NCBI RefSeq assembly: GCF_013201545.1
Contig: NZ_CP053746.1
Span: 1 to 64,000, forward strand
Direction: 5' to 3'
DNA length: 64,000 bases
Source: Pseudomonas graminis
GTDB lineage: Bacteria > Pseudomonadota > Gammaproteobacteria > Pseudomonadales > Pseudomonadaceae
Shown here: one piece after another, positions 30,842 to 41,501 of the stretch
How the letters are laid out: every line of letters starts with the position of its first letter
Numbering within the stretch: the stretch's first letter is position 1
Translations under genes and position numbers: made by a program
Notes under the pieces: model-generated
What the model saw: only the letters and a program-made list of their open reading frames with translations
What the model was told of the DNA's origin: nothing
Databases searched by the model: none

Positions 30842-33800
30842 ATGAAAAGAATGCTGATTAACGCAACTCAACCCGAAGAGTTGCGTGTTGCGCTGGTAGA
30901 CGGCCAGCGCCTCTACGACCTGGACATCGAATCCGGGGCCCGCGAACAGAAGAAGGCCAACATCTACAAAGGCCGGATCACGCGTATCGAACCCAGCCTT
31001 GAAGCCGCGTTTGTCGACTTCGGCTCCGAGCGTCACGGCTTTCTGCCGCTGAAAGAAATCTCCCGCGAATACTTCAAGAAGTCGCCCGAAGGCCGCGTCA
31101 ACATCAAGGACGTCCTGAGCGAAGGCCAGGAAGTCATCGTTCAGGTCGAGAAAGAAGAGCGTGGCAACAAGGGCGCTGCCCTGACCACGTTCATCAGCCT
31201 CGCAGGCCGCTATCTGGTCCTGATGCCGAACAACCCGCGTGCCGGCGGCATCTCCCGTCGTATCGAAGGCGAAGAGCGTAACGAACTGCGTGAAGCGCTG
31301 AACGGCCTGATCGCCCCTGCCGACATGGGTCTGATCGTTCGCACTGCCGGCCTTGGCCGCAGCAGCGAAGAAATGCAGTGGGACCTCGATTACCTGCTGC
31401 AACTGTGGACCGCGATAAAAGAGGCCTCCCTCGACCGCTCCGCGCCCTTCCTGATCTATCAGGAAAGCAACGTCATCATCCGCGCCATCCGCGACTATCT
31501 GCGCCAGGACATCGGCGAAGTGCTGATCGACAGCGTCGAAGCCCAGGAAGAAGCGCTGACGTTCATCCGTCAGGTGATGCCGCAGTACGCCAGCAAGATC
31601 AAGCTCTACGAAGACAGCGTTCCGCTGTTCAACCGTTTCCAGATCGAAAGCCAGATCGAAACCGCCTTCCAGCGCGTCGTCGAACTGCCTTCCGGTGGCT
31701 CCATCGTCATCGATCCGACCGAAGCACTGGTGTCCATCGACATCAACTCGGCGCGCGCCACCAAGGGCAGCGACATCGAAGAGACCGCCCTGCAGACCAA
31801 CCTTGAAGCGGCTGAGGAAATCGCCCGTCAACTGCGTCTGCGCGACATCGGCGGCCTGATCGTCATCGACTTCATCGACATGACCCCGGCCAAGAACCAG
31901 CGCGCCGTGGAAGAAAAGGTCCGTGAAAGCCTCGAAGCGGACCGTGCCCGCGTTCAGGTCGGTCGCATCTCGCGCTTCGGCTTGCTGGAAATGTCCCGTC
32001 AGCGTCTGCGTCCCTCCCTGGGCGAGAGCAGCGGTATCGTTTGCCCGCGTTGCAACGGCACCGGCATCATTCGTGACGTTGAATCGCTGTCGCTGGCGAT
32101 CCTGCGCCTGATTGAAGAAGAAGCGCTGAAAGACCGCACGGCAGAAGTGCGCGCTCAAGTGCCGATCCCGGTCGCTGCGTTCTTGCTCAACGAAAAACGC
32201 AACTCGATCACCAAGATCGAACTGCGCACCCGCGCGCGCATCATCATTCTGCCGAACGACCATCTCGAAACCCCGCACTTCGAAGTGCAGCGTCTGCGTG
32301 ATGACAGTCCGGAAGCCCACAGCCTGCAGACCAGCTATGAAATCGCTGCCGCTGCTGCTGAAGTGGAAGAAGTTGCACCGCCTGCCGCTGCTACCCGCAC
32401 CCTGGTTCGCCAGGAAGCGGCAGTCAAGACCGCTCCGGCCCGTGCCAATGCACCGGTTCCGGTGGAAGCCGCTGCACCGGTTGCCGCTGCCCCTGCACCG
32501 ATTGCCCACGAGCCAAGCTTGTTCAAAGGCCTGGTGAAGTCGCTGGTCAGCCTGTTCGCTTCCAAGGAAGAGCCTGCAGCTGCCGCACCTGCCGCCGTGG
32601 TCGAAAAACCGGCTGCCGAACGTCCTGCGCGCAACGACGAGCGCCGTAATGGCCGTCAGCAGAGCCGCAGCCGTAACGGCCGTCGTGACGAAGAACGCAA
32701 GCCGCGTGAAGAACGTGCGCCGCGTGCCGATCGCGAAGAACGCGCACCCCGTGAAGAACGTGCCCCACGTGAGGAGCGCGCGCCGCGTGAAGAGCGTGCA
32801 CCGCGCGAGCCGCGTGAAGCCCGTGAAGAAACTACCGCACCGCGTGAAGAGCGTCAGGCCCGTGCGCCTCGCGAAGAGCGTCAGCCACGTGCTGGGCGTG
32901 AAGACCGCAAGCCGCGTGAAGAGCGTGTGCGTGAACTGCGTGAGCCGATCGACGCCGCACCGGCTGTCAACCTGCCCCGCGAAGAACGCCCTGAGCGCGC
33001 CCCGCGTGAAGAGCGTCAGCCGCGTGCGCCGCGTGAAGAGCGTCAACCACGCGCCGAACAGGCTGTAGTGGCTGCTGAAGACGAAACCCTGCTGACCAGC
33101 GAAGAGCAGCAGGATGACAACCAGGAGCACGCCGAAGGCGATCGCCCTCGTCGTCGTTCACGTGGTCAGCGTCGTCGCAGCAACCGTCGTGAGCGCCAGC
33201 GTGATGCCAATGGCAATGAAATCGAAGGCAGCGAAGGCGTTGAGGGTTCGGAAGGTTCTGAAGCCCACGACGGCGAAAGCAATGAGCACAGTCATGAGTC
33301 CCATGACGAAGTGCACGCGAACGCCGACCGTGGCGATGTCGCTGCCGGTGCAAGCGTTGCGGCCGTAGCGGAGCGCGTCATCAGCGCCACCGCCGAAGCC
33401 GATGCCCACCGTCAGGCTGAACGTGCGAACACGTCCGTTGAAGCCCGCGCGACTGAAGCAGCACCGGTGGCTCAGGCCTCCAAAGCAGCGCCAGAAGCGC
33501 CCGCCGTAGAGTCCCCTGCCCCTGAAGCCAAGCGCTCGGTGATGCCGGAAGTGGAAGTGGCAACATTCGACGCCTCACTGAGCCCGTTCGAACGCCAGGT
33601 GAAAGCCGCCGCTGAAGCCGAATCGACCGACACGCCAGCCAGTGCCGAGACTTCGGTCGCTGTTGAAGCGCCCGCGGTTGTGGAAGCCCCGGCCTTTATG
33701 CCGACTCCTGCGCTGGTGCATGAGGCGGTTGAAGTCGCCGTGGCTGAGCCGGTTCACGTTGTTGAGCCTGTTAAAGCCGAGCATGTCCAGGCTGCTGAGC

Positions 33801-34198
33801 CTGTTCAGACGGCCGAGCCTGCCGAAGCGTCTGAGCTCGTTCAGATCTCTGAACCTGCTCAAGCCGCCGAGCCAGTGCACGCCAAGGCCTCGGTAATCGA
33901 CGCGCCGACCGTGGTTGAACCCGTTGCTCTGCAGCCTGTGGCCGCTGAACCAGTCATCGCGCCAGCCGTAGAAGCGCCAGCTCAGACTGCAGCGCCGGAA
34001 ATCGTCGCTGCGCCAGTCGCTGTCGAACCTCCTCAAGTGCCGGTTGCAGAACCGGCCAAAGAAGAGACGCCTGCGCTGCCGGTTGCCAGCAATGGCCGTG
34101 CACCGAACGATCCCCGTGAAGTGCGCCGCCGTCGTCTGGAAGCCGAGCGTCAGCAGAAAGAGGCGCAAGCCTCGGATGAGCCTAAACCGCTCGTTTAA
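30842..34198 (+). CDS. rne: Ribonuclease E
   Basis: Main endonuclease of mRNA decay and rRNA/tRNA processing and scaffold of the degradosome. 1118 aa from ATG at 30842 ([10 protein letters not shown]). The S1 domain spans about 35-120, the 5'-sensor and DNase I-like regions follow, and the metal-binding aspartates are Asp300 (VSIDINSA) and Asp343 (VIDFIDM). The zinc link CPRCNGTG starts at residue 401. The C-terminal half is disordered: an Arg/Glu-rich repeat block (about 620-745) is followed by an Ala/Val/Pro/Glu-rich tail that ends [17 protein letters not shown]. It is transcribed alone, with its own leader and terminator. Confidence 0.97.
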   Translation: MKRMLINATQPEELRVALVDGQRLYDLDIESGAREQKKANIYKGRITRIEPSLEAAFVDFGSERHGFLPLKEISREYFKKSPEGRVNIKDVLSEGQEVIVQVEKEERGNKGAALTTFISLAGRYLVLMPNNPRAGGISRRIEGEERNELREALNGLIAPADMGLIVRTAGLGRSSEEMQWDLDYLLQLWTAIKEASLDRSAPFLIYQESNVIIRAIRDYLRQDIGEVLIDSVEAQEEALTFIRQVMPQYASKIKLYEDSVPLFNRFQIESQIETAFQRVVELPSGGSIVIDPTEALVSIDINSARATKGSDIEETALQTNLEAAEEIARQLRLRDIGGLIVIDFIDMTPAKNQRAVEEKVRESLEADRARVQVGRISRFGLLEMSRQRLRPSLGESSGIVCPRCNGTGIIRDVESLSLAILRLIEEEALKDRTAEVRAQVPIPVAAFLLNEKRNSITKIELRTRARIIILPNDHLETPHFEVQRLRDDSPEAHSLQTSYEIAAAAAEVEEVAPPAAATRTLVRQEAAVKTAPARANAPVPVEAAAPVAAAPAPIAHEPSLFKGLVKSLVSLFASKEEPAAAAPAAVVEKPAAERPARNDERRNGRQQSRSRNGRRDEERKPREERAPRADREERAPREERAPREERAPREERAPREPREAREETTAPREERQARAPREERQPRAGREDRKPREERVRELREPIDAAPAVNLPREERPERAPREERQPRAPREERQPRAEQAVVAAEDETLLTSEEQQDDNQEHAEGDRPRRRSRGQRRRSNRRERQRDANGNEIEGSEGVEGSEGSEAHDGESNEHSHESHDEVHANADRGDVAAGASVAAVAERVISATAEADAHRQAERANTSVEARATEAAPVAQASKAAPEAPAVESPAPEAKRSVMPEVEVATFDASLSPFERQVKAAAEAESTDTPASAETSVAVEAPAVVEAPAFMPTPALVHEAVEVAVAEPVHVVEPVKAEHVQAAEPVQTAEPAEASELVQISEPAQAAEPVHAKASVIDAPTVVEPVALQPVAAEPVIAPAVEAPAQTAAPEIVAAPVAVEPPQVPVAEPAKEETPALPVASNGRAPNDPREVRRRRLEAERQQKEAQASDEPKPLV
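32700..33060 (+). repeat. In-gene repeats coding for PREER units in RNase E
   Basis: A block of degenerate direct repeats of about 15-24 nt around CCGCGTGAAGAGCGT, encoding many REERAP / PREERQPRA units. It lies in the disordered scaffold region, where arginine-rich stretches usually bind RNA. Repeat slippage could change its length between strains. Confidence 0.85.
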
Positions 34199-34210
34199 TC
34201 GGCGGTAACT

Positions 34211-34247
34211 AAAAAGCCCCACCTGTGTAAGCAGGTGGGGCTTTTTT
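34211..34247. terminator. Strong bidirectional terminator after rne
   Basis: Stem AGCCCCACCTG (34215-34225) / CAGGTGGGGCT (34232-34242), loop of six, T-run to the right and A-run to the left. It serves rne (+) and the convergent MobA-like gene (-). Confidence 0.95.
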
Positions 34248-34265
34248 ATGCCTGGAGGTTTGAAA

Positions 34266-34862
34266 TCAACCGGGTTGAAAGATCAGCGCAGCAGGCACGT
34301 CCACGTCCCACAACACACCTGGATCGTCAACCTCGATCTCCTTGATCCGCGCGCCCTGGAAAAGCCGTTTGGCGCCTTTCTCCCCGGCAAGTGCCATGAG
34401 CGCCGGCCCGAACGCACGACCAAAAGCGACGGGGTGCCCATACCGTCCGCCATGGACCGGTACGCTGATGGCGTCGTCCTCCACTGAACGGGCCACGCGC
34501 TCGAGTGTGTCAGCATGAATGAAGGGCATGTCGCCCAACGCAATCAACCAGCCGCGATGAGCAGGCTCCGCCGAAACGGCAGCAGCGATACTGTCGCCCA
34601 TGCCGGGTGAATCCAGCACCACCACTTCACAGCCGTGACGCAGGCCCAGCTCGGCCACGCTGCAGTAATCGGCTCGGGTCAGCAGGACGGTCTTATCGGC
34701 AAGGGGGCTGACGTTGACAAGCACCTGCTCCAGCACAGATCGCTCCGTGCCGTCACGCCCGAGGCATTGCGCCAGGAGCTTGTTACGGTGGTCACCGGCA
34801 ACAGCGCGGTATCGGCTGCCGTGGCCCGCCGCCAGCACGATCGCGCACAGGCTTTCACTCAT
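34266..34862 (-). CDS. MobA-like NTP transferase (MocA type)
   Basis: 198 aa. The nucleotidyltransferase signature is IVLAAGHGSRYRA at the N-terminus, then KLLA, GMGDSIAAAV, LIALGDMPFI and GHPVAFGRAF; the C-terminus reads DVDVPAAL. The spacing matches molybdenum cofactor cytidylyl- or guanylyltransferases related to MocA/MobA. A role in cofactor maturation for a molybdenum enzyme is inferred; none is encoded beside it. The start is ATG at 34862 behind GAGG. It is convergent with rne. Confidence 0.82.
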   Translation of the reverse strand: MSESLCAIVLAAGHGSRYRAVAGDHRNKLLAQCLGRDGTERSVLEQVLVNVSPLADKTVLLTRADYCSVAELGLRHGCEVVVLDSPGMGDSIAAAVSAEPAHRGWLIALGDMPFIHADTLERVARSVEDDAISVPVHGGRYGHPVAFGRAFGPALMALAGEKGAKRLFQGARIKEIEVDDPGVLWDVDVPAALIFQPG

Positions 34863-34919
34863 GATTAACCCTCACTGAATAGGGACTAAGTGAAGCTCAA
34901 ACCGGAGGACACGCCCCGG

Positions 34920-35939
34920 TCAATAGAGGTTGGGTTCCATTTCCAGCGCAACACCGAAGCGCTCGAAGATGTCCGCCTGAATCCGCTGCGCCAGAGCGAG
35001 CAATTGCTCGCCCGATGCCTGGCCATAATTGACCAGCACCAGCGACTGCAGCGCATGAACCCCTGCGTCGCCGTCACGGAAGCCCTTCCAGCCCGCCTGC
35101 TCGATCAACCAGCCGGCCGCCAGCTTTACCTGGCCATCGGCCTGAGGGTAGCCGACGACGCCAGGGTGCGTAAGTTTGATGGCAGCCACACGCTCGGCGG
35201 ACACCAGCGGGTTCTTGAAGAAGCTCCCTGCGTTGCCCAGCGTGGCGGGGTCCGGCAGTTTTTCGCTGCGAATGGCGCAGATCGCCCGGCTCACGTGCAT
35301 CGGCGAAGGCTCTTTGATGCCCTGCTCTTCCAGGCGCTGACGCACCGGCCCGTAATCGAGGTGAAGGGTCGCCGAGTAGCTGAGCTTGAAGCGAACACGC
35401 AGGATCAGCCAACGGTTTGGCTGACGCTTGAATAAGCTGTCGCGGTAGCCGAACTCGCAGTCGGCCAGGACAAATTCCCGCAGCTCGCCGCTGTGCCGAT
35501 CAATCGCGGTCAGGCTGTGAAAAACATCCTTGAGCTCAACGCCGTAAGCGCCGATGTTTTGCATCGGTGCAGCGCCGACGGTGCCGGGGATCAGGCTGAG
35601 GTTTTCCAGCCCCGCCAACCCCTGGGCGAGTGTGTCCAGCACGAACGGATGCCAGGGCTCGCCCGCCTCCGCTTCGACAATGGCGCCGTCGCAATCCTCG
35701 TGAACGATGCGGATGCCACGGCTGGCCATGCGCAATACAAGGGCATCGACGTCACGGGTCAGCAGCAAGTTGCTGCCGCCGCCGATGACCATCAACGGCA
35801 CGTCGTGGCGGGTCGAATACGCCAAGGCCTCGCATACGTCGTCGTCGCTGAACGCCTCGGCAAAGCGCCGGGCGCGGACATTTACGCCGAACGTGTTGTA
35901 GGGCTTGAGAGACACGTCGTGTTGCACATTCAGCGTCAT
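34920..35939 (-). CDS. murB: UDP-N-acetylenolpyruvoylglucosamine reductase
   Basis: FAD enzyme that forms UDP-MurNAc for peptidoglycan. 339 aa from ATG at 35939 (MTLNVQHDVSLKPYNTFG); the upstream open frame is the kdsB shadow. FAD-binding VIGGGSNLLL, LSLIPGTVGAAPMQNIGAYG, FGYRDSLFK and GNAGSFFKNPLV are visible, with the catalytic Ser and Glu in GSFFKNP and LEMEPNLY. It starts 46 nt after kdsB; the ptpA-type phosphatase gene found between them in PAO1 is absent. Confidence 0.94.
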   Translation of the reverse strand: MTLNVQHDVSLKPYNTFGVNVRARRFAEAFSDDDVCEALAYSTRHDVPLMVIGGGSNLLLTRDVDALVLRMASRGIRIVHEDCDGAIVEAEAGEPWHPFVLDTLAQGLAGLENLSLIPGTVGAAPMQNIGAYGVELKDVFHSLTAIDRHSGELREFVLADCEFGYRDSLFKRQPNRWLILRVRFKLSYSATLHLDYGPVRQRLEEQGIKEPSPMHVSRAICAIRSEKLPDPATLGNAGSFFKNPLVSAERVAAIKLTHPGVVGYPQADGQVKLAAGWLIEQAGWKGFRDGDAGVHALQSLVLVNYGQASGEQLLALAQRIQADIFERFGVALEMEPNLY

Positions 35940-35985
35940 GGATGCGTCCGCGAAAACAGTGGAAGAAGTACCAAACCCACGCTCA

Positions 35986-36750
35986 TCAAGCCTCCAGCAG
36001 ACGACGAACGCGTTCCAGGTCTTCCGCGGTATCGACGCCGGCCGGTGGCGCCTCGAGGGCGTCGGCCACGTGAATGCGCACACCGTGCCAGAGCGCACGC
36101 AACTGCTCGAGGTTTTCGGTGTTTTCCAGCCAGCATGGGCCCCAGCTGACGAAGTCGTGGAGAAAACCGGCGCGGTAGGCATATATGCCGATGTGGCGGC
36201 GATACGGCACGCCTTCCGGCAGCGTGTCGCGGGACTTCGCCAAGGCATCGCGAGCCCAGGGCAGCGGCGCGCGGCTGAAAGTCAGCGCCAGGCCGTGGAG
36301 ATCAGAGCAGACCTTGACCACGTTGGGATTGAACAGCGAGGTCACGTCCTCGATTGGCTCGGCGAGGGTCGACATGCGCGCCTCGGGATGAGCCGCAAGA
36401 TTGTCGGCGACCTGATCGATCACGGCGGGCGGGATCATTGGCTCGTCGCCCTGGACGTTGACCACGATGGCGTCGTCGGCCAGACCCAGCTGGGCGGCGA
36501 CTTCAGCCAGGCGGTCGGTGCCGGAATTGTGATCGTCGCGGGTCATCAGCACTTCGGCGCCGAACGCCTGGCAGGCGTCGACGATGCGCTGATCGTCAGT
36601 GGCAACCACCACGCGCTCTGCGCTGCTTTTGCGCGCCTGTTCCCAGACGTGCTGGATCATCGGCTTGCCAGCGATGGTTTTCAGTGGCTTGCCGGGAAAG
36701 CGACTGGAGCCGTAGCGCGCCGGGATGACAACGGTGAACGCTGCGGTCAT
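35986..36750 (-). CDS. kdsB: 3-deoxy-manno-octulosonate cytidylyltransferase
   Basis: Activates Kdo as CMP-Kdo for lipopolysaccharide inner core. 254 aa. [38 protein letters not shown] and [11 protein letters not shown] are the family motifs. The start ATG at 36750 overlaps the Trm112-like stop by 4 nt. It belongs to an lpxK-(Trm112-like)-kdsB-murB run of envelope genes on the minus strand. Confidence 0.95.
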   Translation of the reverse strand: MTAAFTVVIPARYGSSRFPGKPLKTIAGKPMIQHVWEQARKSSAERVVVATDDQRIVDACQAFGAEVLMTRDDHNSGTDRLAEVAAQLGLADDAIVVNVQGDEPMIPPAVIDQVADNLAAHPEARMSTLAEPIEDVTSLFNPNVVKVCSDLHGLALTFSRAPLPWARDALAKSRDTLPEGVPYRRHIGIYAYRAGFLHDFVSWGPCWLENTENLEQLRALWHGVRIHVADALEAPPAGVDTAEDLERVRRLLEA

Positions 36751-36932
36751 TTGTCCAGACGCTCGTCAGTGGTAAGGGTGCGCGCTTCGCTTTCCAGCAT
36801 CACCGGGATGCCGTCGCGGATCGGGTAGGCCAGGCCGGCGCCTTTGCTGATCAGCTCGGTTTTGTCGGCGCTGAGCTTGAGCGGACCCTTGCAGATCGGG
36901 CAGGCAAGAATGTCGAGCAATTTGGTGTCCAT
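36747..36932 (-). CDS. Trm112/YcaR family small zinc-ribbon-like protein
   Basis: 61 aa from ATG at 36932, with AGGA upstream. [14 protein letters not shown] carries one CxxC pair, followed by [13 protein letters not shown], the YcaR/UPF0434 pattern. The family is related to Trm112, an activator of methyltransferases in eukaryotes; its bacterial role is not settled. It sits between lpxK and kdsB, as in E. coli, and overlaps kdsB by 4 nt. Confidence 0.9.
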   Translation of the reverse strand: MDTKLLDILACPICKGPLKLSADKTELISKGAGLAYPIRDGIPVMLESEARTLTTDERLDK

Positions 36933-36949
36933 AAGAGATCCTGAGCGAG

Positions 36950-37945
36950 TCATGGCAAAAGACGGGTTAACTGCGAATCGAACCAAATGACGAACGCCGG
37001 CGAAGGCACGGCTTCCACGGTCAGGTACCACCAGTCCGGCGCGGCAAAAGACGCGCATTTGACGGCGTCCTTCTCGGTCATGACCAGGGGCAATGCCGGG
37101 GTGAAGGACAGCGCCTGGGCACTGAACACGGCGTGGTCGGCGAACGCATGTGGAACAGGCCGCCAGTGTAGTCCTTCGAGGGTGTTGAAGAAACGTTGTG
37201 GGTTACCGATGCCGGCCACTGCGTGGACCTGCTGACCGCGCGGGAAATGATCGACCGGCCGGCGCTCACCGGTGACCAGGTTGACCAGCGCCGAGGGCTT
37301 GAGCTGAAACCCGAAGCCGTCTTCGCGATCCGCGCCCGCGCCGTTGTACAGCAGCGCATCCACGCTCCGCAGCCGCTCGACCGGTTCGCGCAACGGGCCT
37401 GCCGGCAGGCAGCGGCGATTGCCAAGCCCGCGGACGGCATCGATCAGCACCAGTTCGAGGTCACGATTCAGGCGATAGTGCTGCAGGCCGTCGTCGGAAA
37501 GAATGAGATCAAGAGGCTCTTCAGCCAGCAAGGCGCGCACGGCCTGCGAGCGATCCGGGTCGATCATCAACGGCACGCCAGTGCGGTTGACGATCAGCAG
37601 CGGTTCATCGCCCGCGTGCTCGGCAGTCTGTTGCGGCAGTACCCGCCAGGGCAGGCTCGGCGGTTTTGCGCCGTAGCCCCGACTGACCACACCGATGCGC
37701 AGCCCGCGCGCCCGGCAATGATCGATCATCCAGAGAATCAGCGGCGTCTTGCCGGTGCCGCCGACGGTGATATTGCCGACGACCACCACCGGAACGGGCG
37801 CTTTATAAATGTCGCCCTGCCCTGCGAGGAAACGCGCGCGCTTGCGGTTCACCACGCGCCGGTACAGGCATTCGAGCGGGCGCAGCAGCACCAGCGCCGG
37901 ATGGCCGTTGTACCAGGCGTCGAGCAGTCGGTCAGTGAATGCCAT
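36950..37945 (-). CDS. lpxK: Tetraacyldisaccharide 4'-kinase
   Basis: Adds the 4'-phosphate to the lipid A precursor at the inner membrane. 331 aa. The P-loop [13 protein letters not shown] is near residues 57-69; [17 protein letters not shown] and [16 protein letters not shown] follow. The start ATG at 37945 overlaps the exbD stop by 1 nt. Together with the ExbB/ExbD pair and comEC it forms a conserved pseudomonad block. Confidence 0.95.
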   Translation of the reverse strand: MAFTDRLLDAWYNGHPALVLLRPLECLYRRVVNRKRARFLAGQGDIYKAPVPVVVVGNITVGGTGKTPLILWMIDHCRARGLRIGVVSRGYGAKPPSLPWRVLPQQTAEHAGDEPLLIVNRTGVPLMIDPDRSQAVRALLAEEPLDLILSDDGLQHYRLNRDLELVLIDAVRGLGNRRCLPAGPLREPVERLRSVDALLYNGAGADREDGFGFQLKPSALVNLVTGERRPVDHFPRGQQVHAVAGIGNPQRFFNTLEGLHWRPVPHAFADHAVFSAQALSFTPALPLVMTEKDAVKCASFAAPDWWYLTVEAVPSPAFVIWFDSQLTRLLP

Positions 37946-38376
37946 CAGTTAGCCGATGCGGCCTCGACGGTGGTCATGCGCAAATGGGCGAAACCGAGTT
38001 TGCCGGCGGCGTCCATGGCGGTGATGACAGCCTGGTGCGGGGTCTTGCCGTCAGCGCTGATCGACAGCGGCAGACTGGTGTCGCCCTCGGATTCCTTCTG
38101 CAGGGCGTCGATGAGGGTTTCCAGCTTGCTGTCGCCCAGCAGGGTGTTGTTCACCGAATACACGCCGTCGGCATTGATGGTGATGTCGACGTGTTTTTTG
38201 TCGACGTCATCGGCCGAAGCGCCGGTCACCGCCTGGGGCAGGTCAACGCGCAGTTGGGTTTCCCGGGTGAACGTGGTGGTCACAACAAAGAACAGCAGCA
38301 GGATGAACACCACGTCGATCAGCGACACCAGATTGATGTCGATGGTCTCCCTGGGTTTGCGACGGCGGAATTTCAC
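37945..38376 (-). CDS. exbD: ExbD/TolR family biopolymer transport protein
   Basis: 143 aa. A single membrane helix (about residues 15-35, [19 protein letters not shown]) contains the key aspartate in SLIDVVF, and a periplasmic domain follows. It works with the ExbB-like protein as a proton-driven motor energising an outer-membrane or envelope process. The start ATG at 38376 overlaps exbB by 4 nt. No TonB gene is adjacent; location beside lpxK and comEC is typical of the pseudomonad orphan pair. Confidence 0.9.
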   Translation of the reverse strand: MKFRRRKPRETIDINLVSLIDVVFILLLFFVVTTTFTRETQLRVDLPQAVTGASADDVDKKHVDITINADGVYSVNNTLLGDSKLETLIDALQKESEGDTSLPLSISADGKTPHQAVITAMDAAGKLGFAHLRMTTVEAASAN

Positions 38377-39047
38377 TTCTTCTTGCCCTCGCCACGTGCG
38401 GCAGCCTTGATGTCCGGCTTGGCGTCGGTGAGGTCGACGTCACGGTCGCCCTGCACGACTTCCACCAGCTTTATGGCTTCCTGTTCCATGCCGACCACCA
38501 GCTCATCGACGCGGGTTTGCAGATAGCGATGGAAGAAGATCGCGGGAATCGCAACGGTCAGGCCTGAAGCGGTGCAGATCAATGCCTTGCCAATACCGCC
38601 GGCAAGCATGCCAGCGTTTCCGGTCATGCCGCTGCTGGTGAACGAGCTGAAGATGTCGATCATGCCGAGCACGGTGCCCAGCAAACCCAGCAGCGGCGCC
38701 ATGGCAGCGATGGTGCCGAGTGTTGCCAGATAGCGTTCGAGCTCGTGAATGACCCGGGCTGCGGCTTCCTCGATGCACTCCTTCATGATCTCGCGACCAT
38801 GACGGGAATTGGCCAGACCGGCGGCGAGGATTTCACCCAGCGGCGAGTCGGCGCGCAGCTCCTTGAGCTTCTCGGCGCTCAGTTGCTTGTCCTGAATCCA
38901 GCGCCACACCTGGCCGAGCAAATGCGGCGGCGTGATGCGACTGGCGCGCAGGGTCCAGAGGCGTTCAATGATGATTCCGACGGCGGCAATGGAACTCAAA
39001 ATGATCGGCAGCATCATCCAGCCACCTGATTTGACCAGCTCCCACAC
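38373..39047 (-). CDS. exbB: MotA/TolQ/ExbB family proton channel protein
   Basis: 224 aa from GTG at 39047 (WELVKSGGWMM), with AGGGGG at proper spacing; GTG at 39056 would overlap that site. Three membrane segments are seen near residues 10-27, 105-130 (MAPLLGLLGTVLGMIDIF) and 150-175 (ALICTASGLTVAIPAIFF). The conserved pore threonines lie in GTVLG and TASG. It pairs with the overlapping exbD. The tail is lysine-rich. Confidence 0.88.
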   Translation of the reverse strand: MWELVKSGGWMMLPIILSSIAAVGIIIERLWTLRASRITPPHLLGQVWRWIQDKQLSAEKLKELRADSPLGEILAAGLANSRHGREIMKECIEEAAARVIHELERYLATLGTIAAMAPLLGLLGTVLGMIDIFSSFTSSGMTGNAGMLAGGIGKALICTASGLTVAIPAIFFHRYLQTRVDELVVGMEQEAIKLVEVVQGDRDVDLTDAKPDIKAAARGEGKKK

Positions 39048-39131
39048 AGCGACCACCCCCTGAAAAAAAGTGGCGCCACTCTAACATAGCGTCGGCGCCT
39101 CGCCGAACGTGTCGATGAATAACCAGACCTT

Positions 39132-41348
39132 TCAGTCACGCCAGAAGCGTCGAGTCCTACGTTCGGCCAGCGCCTTTTCGTAAGCGCCCAATTGCACGGT
39201 GATAGCACCCAGCACAGCGCTGTCGTGAATCTCCATGCCCGACCATGTGTAGCGCGACATCACCAGCGGATGGGGATGGCCGAACGCATTATTGCGGCCA
39301 CGGGAAATCAGCACACCGCGAGCGCCGACCGCCCGCAGAAACCCCCGCGACGACGAGCTGCGGCTGCCGTGGTGGGGAGATTGCAGCCAGTGGGCGCTGA
39401 CGTTGAAGCCGTCGTCGAGCATCGCGCGTTCGGCAGCGACGTCGATATCACCGGTCAGCAACAGCCGCTCGCCATTGGCCTCGACGCTTAGCACACAGGA
39501 AGCCTGATTGCCCTCGTCGGCCTGCTCCCAAATCCATGTGGAGAAAGTGACCTCATCCCACGTCCATGTTTCCCCGTTACGACAGGACTCGGCTGACAAT
39601 TCGGTCGGCATGCGCCCTACGTCACCCGTCAGCACCCGCGCGACCGGCACGCCCTTGCGAACGGCAGCGGCACCACCGGCATGATCGGCATCGGCATGAC
39701 TGAGCAGCAGGGTGTCCAGTTGCTTGAGCCCGGCGCGGCGAATGGCCGGCAACACTACGCGCTCGCCGATATCGAAATCACCGAAACGCGGCCCCGCGTC
39801 GTAGAGCAGGGCGTGGTTGCGGGTGCGCAGCAGGATGGCGAGCCCCTGCCCCACATCCAGCTGCAGCACTTCGACCTGCCCGACAGGCACGGTTTTCTGC
39901 GGCGGGAAGATGCACAGCAACAGTAACGGCCAGCCCAACGGACGCATCGGCAGGCCTTTGGGCAGCAACAGCAGCAACGCGCCGAACAGGCTCAGCGGCC
40001 AGACCCACAGTGGCACGTGGGGGCCGGTCCAGGCGGGAGCGAGATCGGCCATGAACGTCAGCCAGCGAAACAGCCCGTCCATCGCGCCGCCTGCCAGCCA
40101 CAACAGACCTTCGCCCAGCGGAGGGATAGCAAGGAGCGCCGTGCCGAGCAACGCCAGGGGCAAGATCAGCAGGCTCAACCACGGCACGGCGAGCAGATTG
40201 ACGGCGGGACCGCTCAAGCTCACCGGCAAGCTCAACATCAGCAGCACCGGCAACAGCCCCACCGCGATCAGCCATTGTGCGCGGGTCCAGCTCTGCAGCC
40301 AGCTCCACGGCCCGAGTCGCCCGCTGAAGATCAGCATCAGGATCGCGACCGCAAGAAACGACAGCCAGAAACCCGGGCGCAACGTGATCAGTGGCTCGGC
40401 GAGCAGCACCAGATTCAGCGCCAGCAACAGCGGCCATGTTGCGCCCAGATGGCGGAAACGAAGACGCCACAGCAGCACCAGGCCCAGCATGGTGACAGCC
40501 CGCTGCACCGGCACTTCAAAGCCCGCCAGCACGCCATATGCCAGCGCGCCCGCGAAGGCCGCGATGCACGCCGAGGGCAGCCAGGGCAGAAATGGCGGCC
40601 ACGCGCCCCATCGGGCCAGGCCAGCCACCAGGCCGTAGAGCAAACCGGCGAGCAAGCCGATGTGCGTTCCGGAAATGACCAGCAAGTGAACGGTGCCGGT
40701 GTCCTGCAGGACTTGCCAATCAGCGGCGCTCAATCCGGAATCGTCCCCCAGCACCAAGGCCGCCAGACCGCCCTCCCGGCCCTGGGCATCCACACTCAGC
40801 AGGCGCTGGCGAATGCCGTCGCGCCAATTGTCCTGGGCCGGTTCGAGCAACTGGCCGTCCACCACCGTGCCGGTGGCGCCAATGCGCTGGGCCAGCAGCC
40901 ACGCCTGGTAATCGAACGCGCCGGGATTGGCCAGCCCGCTCGGGCGTTTGAGCTTGACCGCCAGACGCCAACGCTCCCCGCTATTGACCGGCGGCCCGCC
41001 GTACCAGCCAATGCGGATCTGTTCGGGAAGCCGCGCGCGTCGTGAAACGGGATCATCCAACTGAAAACGCACCACGCCGTCGATTGTCTGCGGCAGCCCG
41101 ACGACGCGTCCCTCCAGCCAGAGCGTTTGCCCATCGAGTCGCTCGGCCAGTCGGTCATCCAGCGCCGACGACGCCGAGACGCAGGCCCAGGTCAGCCCGA
41201 ACAGATAAAACGCCAGGGGGTAGGTGCGAAACGGTAGCAGCATCAGCGCCACCACGGGCATCGCCAGCAGCAACCAGACCGGCGGTAATGCTGGCAGAAA
41301 ACGTAGCGTCAGCAGTCCGAGTGCGAGGGCGAGCATCCCTGTGCGCAT
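39132..41348 (-). CDS. comEC: ComEC/Rec2 family DNA-uptake channel protein
   Basis: 738 aa. N-terminal membrane helices flank a DUF4131/OB-like domain (about 30-170). The multi-helix Competence domain (about 200-470) begins VHLLVISGTHIGLLAGL. The C-terminal metallo-beta-lactamase-like domain (about 490-730) has DVGQGLAILL and the metal motif LLSHADADHAGG. It transports single-stranded DNA across the inner membrane in natural transformation. A full-length frame suggests a functional gene. Its position after the exbB pair is conserved. Confidence 0.92.
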   Translation of the reverse strand: MRTGMLALALGLLTLRFLPALPPVWLLLAMPVVALMLLPFRTYPLAFYLFGLTWACVSASSALDDRLAERLDGQTLWLEGRVVGLPQTIDGVVRFQLDDPVSRRARLPEQIRIGWYGGPPVNSGERWRLAVKLKRPSGLANPGAFDYQAWLLAQRIGATGTVVDGQLLEPAQDNWRDGIRQRLLSVDAQGREGGLAALVLGDDSGLSAADWQVLQDTGTVHLLVISGTHIGLLAGLLYGLVAGLARWGAWPPFLPWLPSACIAAFAGALAYGVLAGFEVPVQRAVTMLGLVLLWRLRFRHLGATWPLLLALNLVLLAEPLITLRPGFWLSFLAVAILMLIFSGRLGPWSWLQSWTRAQWLIAVGLLPVLLMLSLPVSLSGPAVNLLAVPWLSLLILPLALLGTALLAIPPLGEGLLWLAGGAMDGLFRWLTFMADLAPAWTGPHVPLWVWPLSLFGALLLLLPKGLPMRPLGWPLLLLCIFPPQKTVPVGQVEVLQLDVGQGLAILLRTRNHALLYDAGPRFGDFDIGERVVLPAIRRAGLKQLDTLLLSHADADHAGGAAAVRKGVPVARVLTGDVGRMPTELSAESCRNGETWTWDEVTFSTWIWEQADEGNQASCVLSVEANGERLLLTGDIDVAAERAMLDDGFNVSAHWLQSPHHGSRSSSSRGFLRAVGARGVLISRGRNNAFGHPHPLVMSRYTWSGMEIHDSAVLGAITVQLGAYEKALAERRTRRFWRD

Positions 41349-41501
41349 GAGGCTTTCCTTGTCTGCGGGTGAAATCGACCTCCATGGCTTAGCCGATGCG
41401 CCGGCACGCGCGCTTATTAATTGTCACAAAGTCTGAATTTGCGTTTGCGACTATCCGTGCATACTTCCCCGAATTTCCCGCCCACCTCGCCGGATTCCCG
41501 T

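Noticed and set aside
32700..33060. Regular short repeats that might suggest a CRISPR array
   Set aside because: They are in frame within rne, have no unique spacers and encode a periodic peptide.
30752..33130. A 792-codon open frame on the minus strand opposite rne
   Set aside because: It is antisense to a strongly conserved gene, and its Phe/Thr/Arg repeats mirror the PREER repeats of RNase E. It has no ribosome site or homology.
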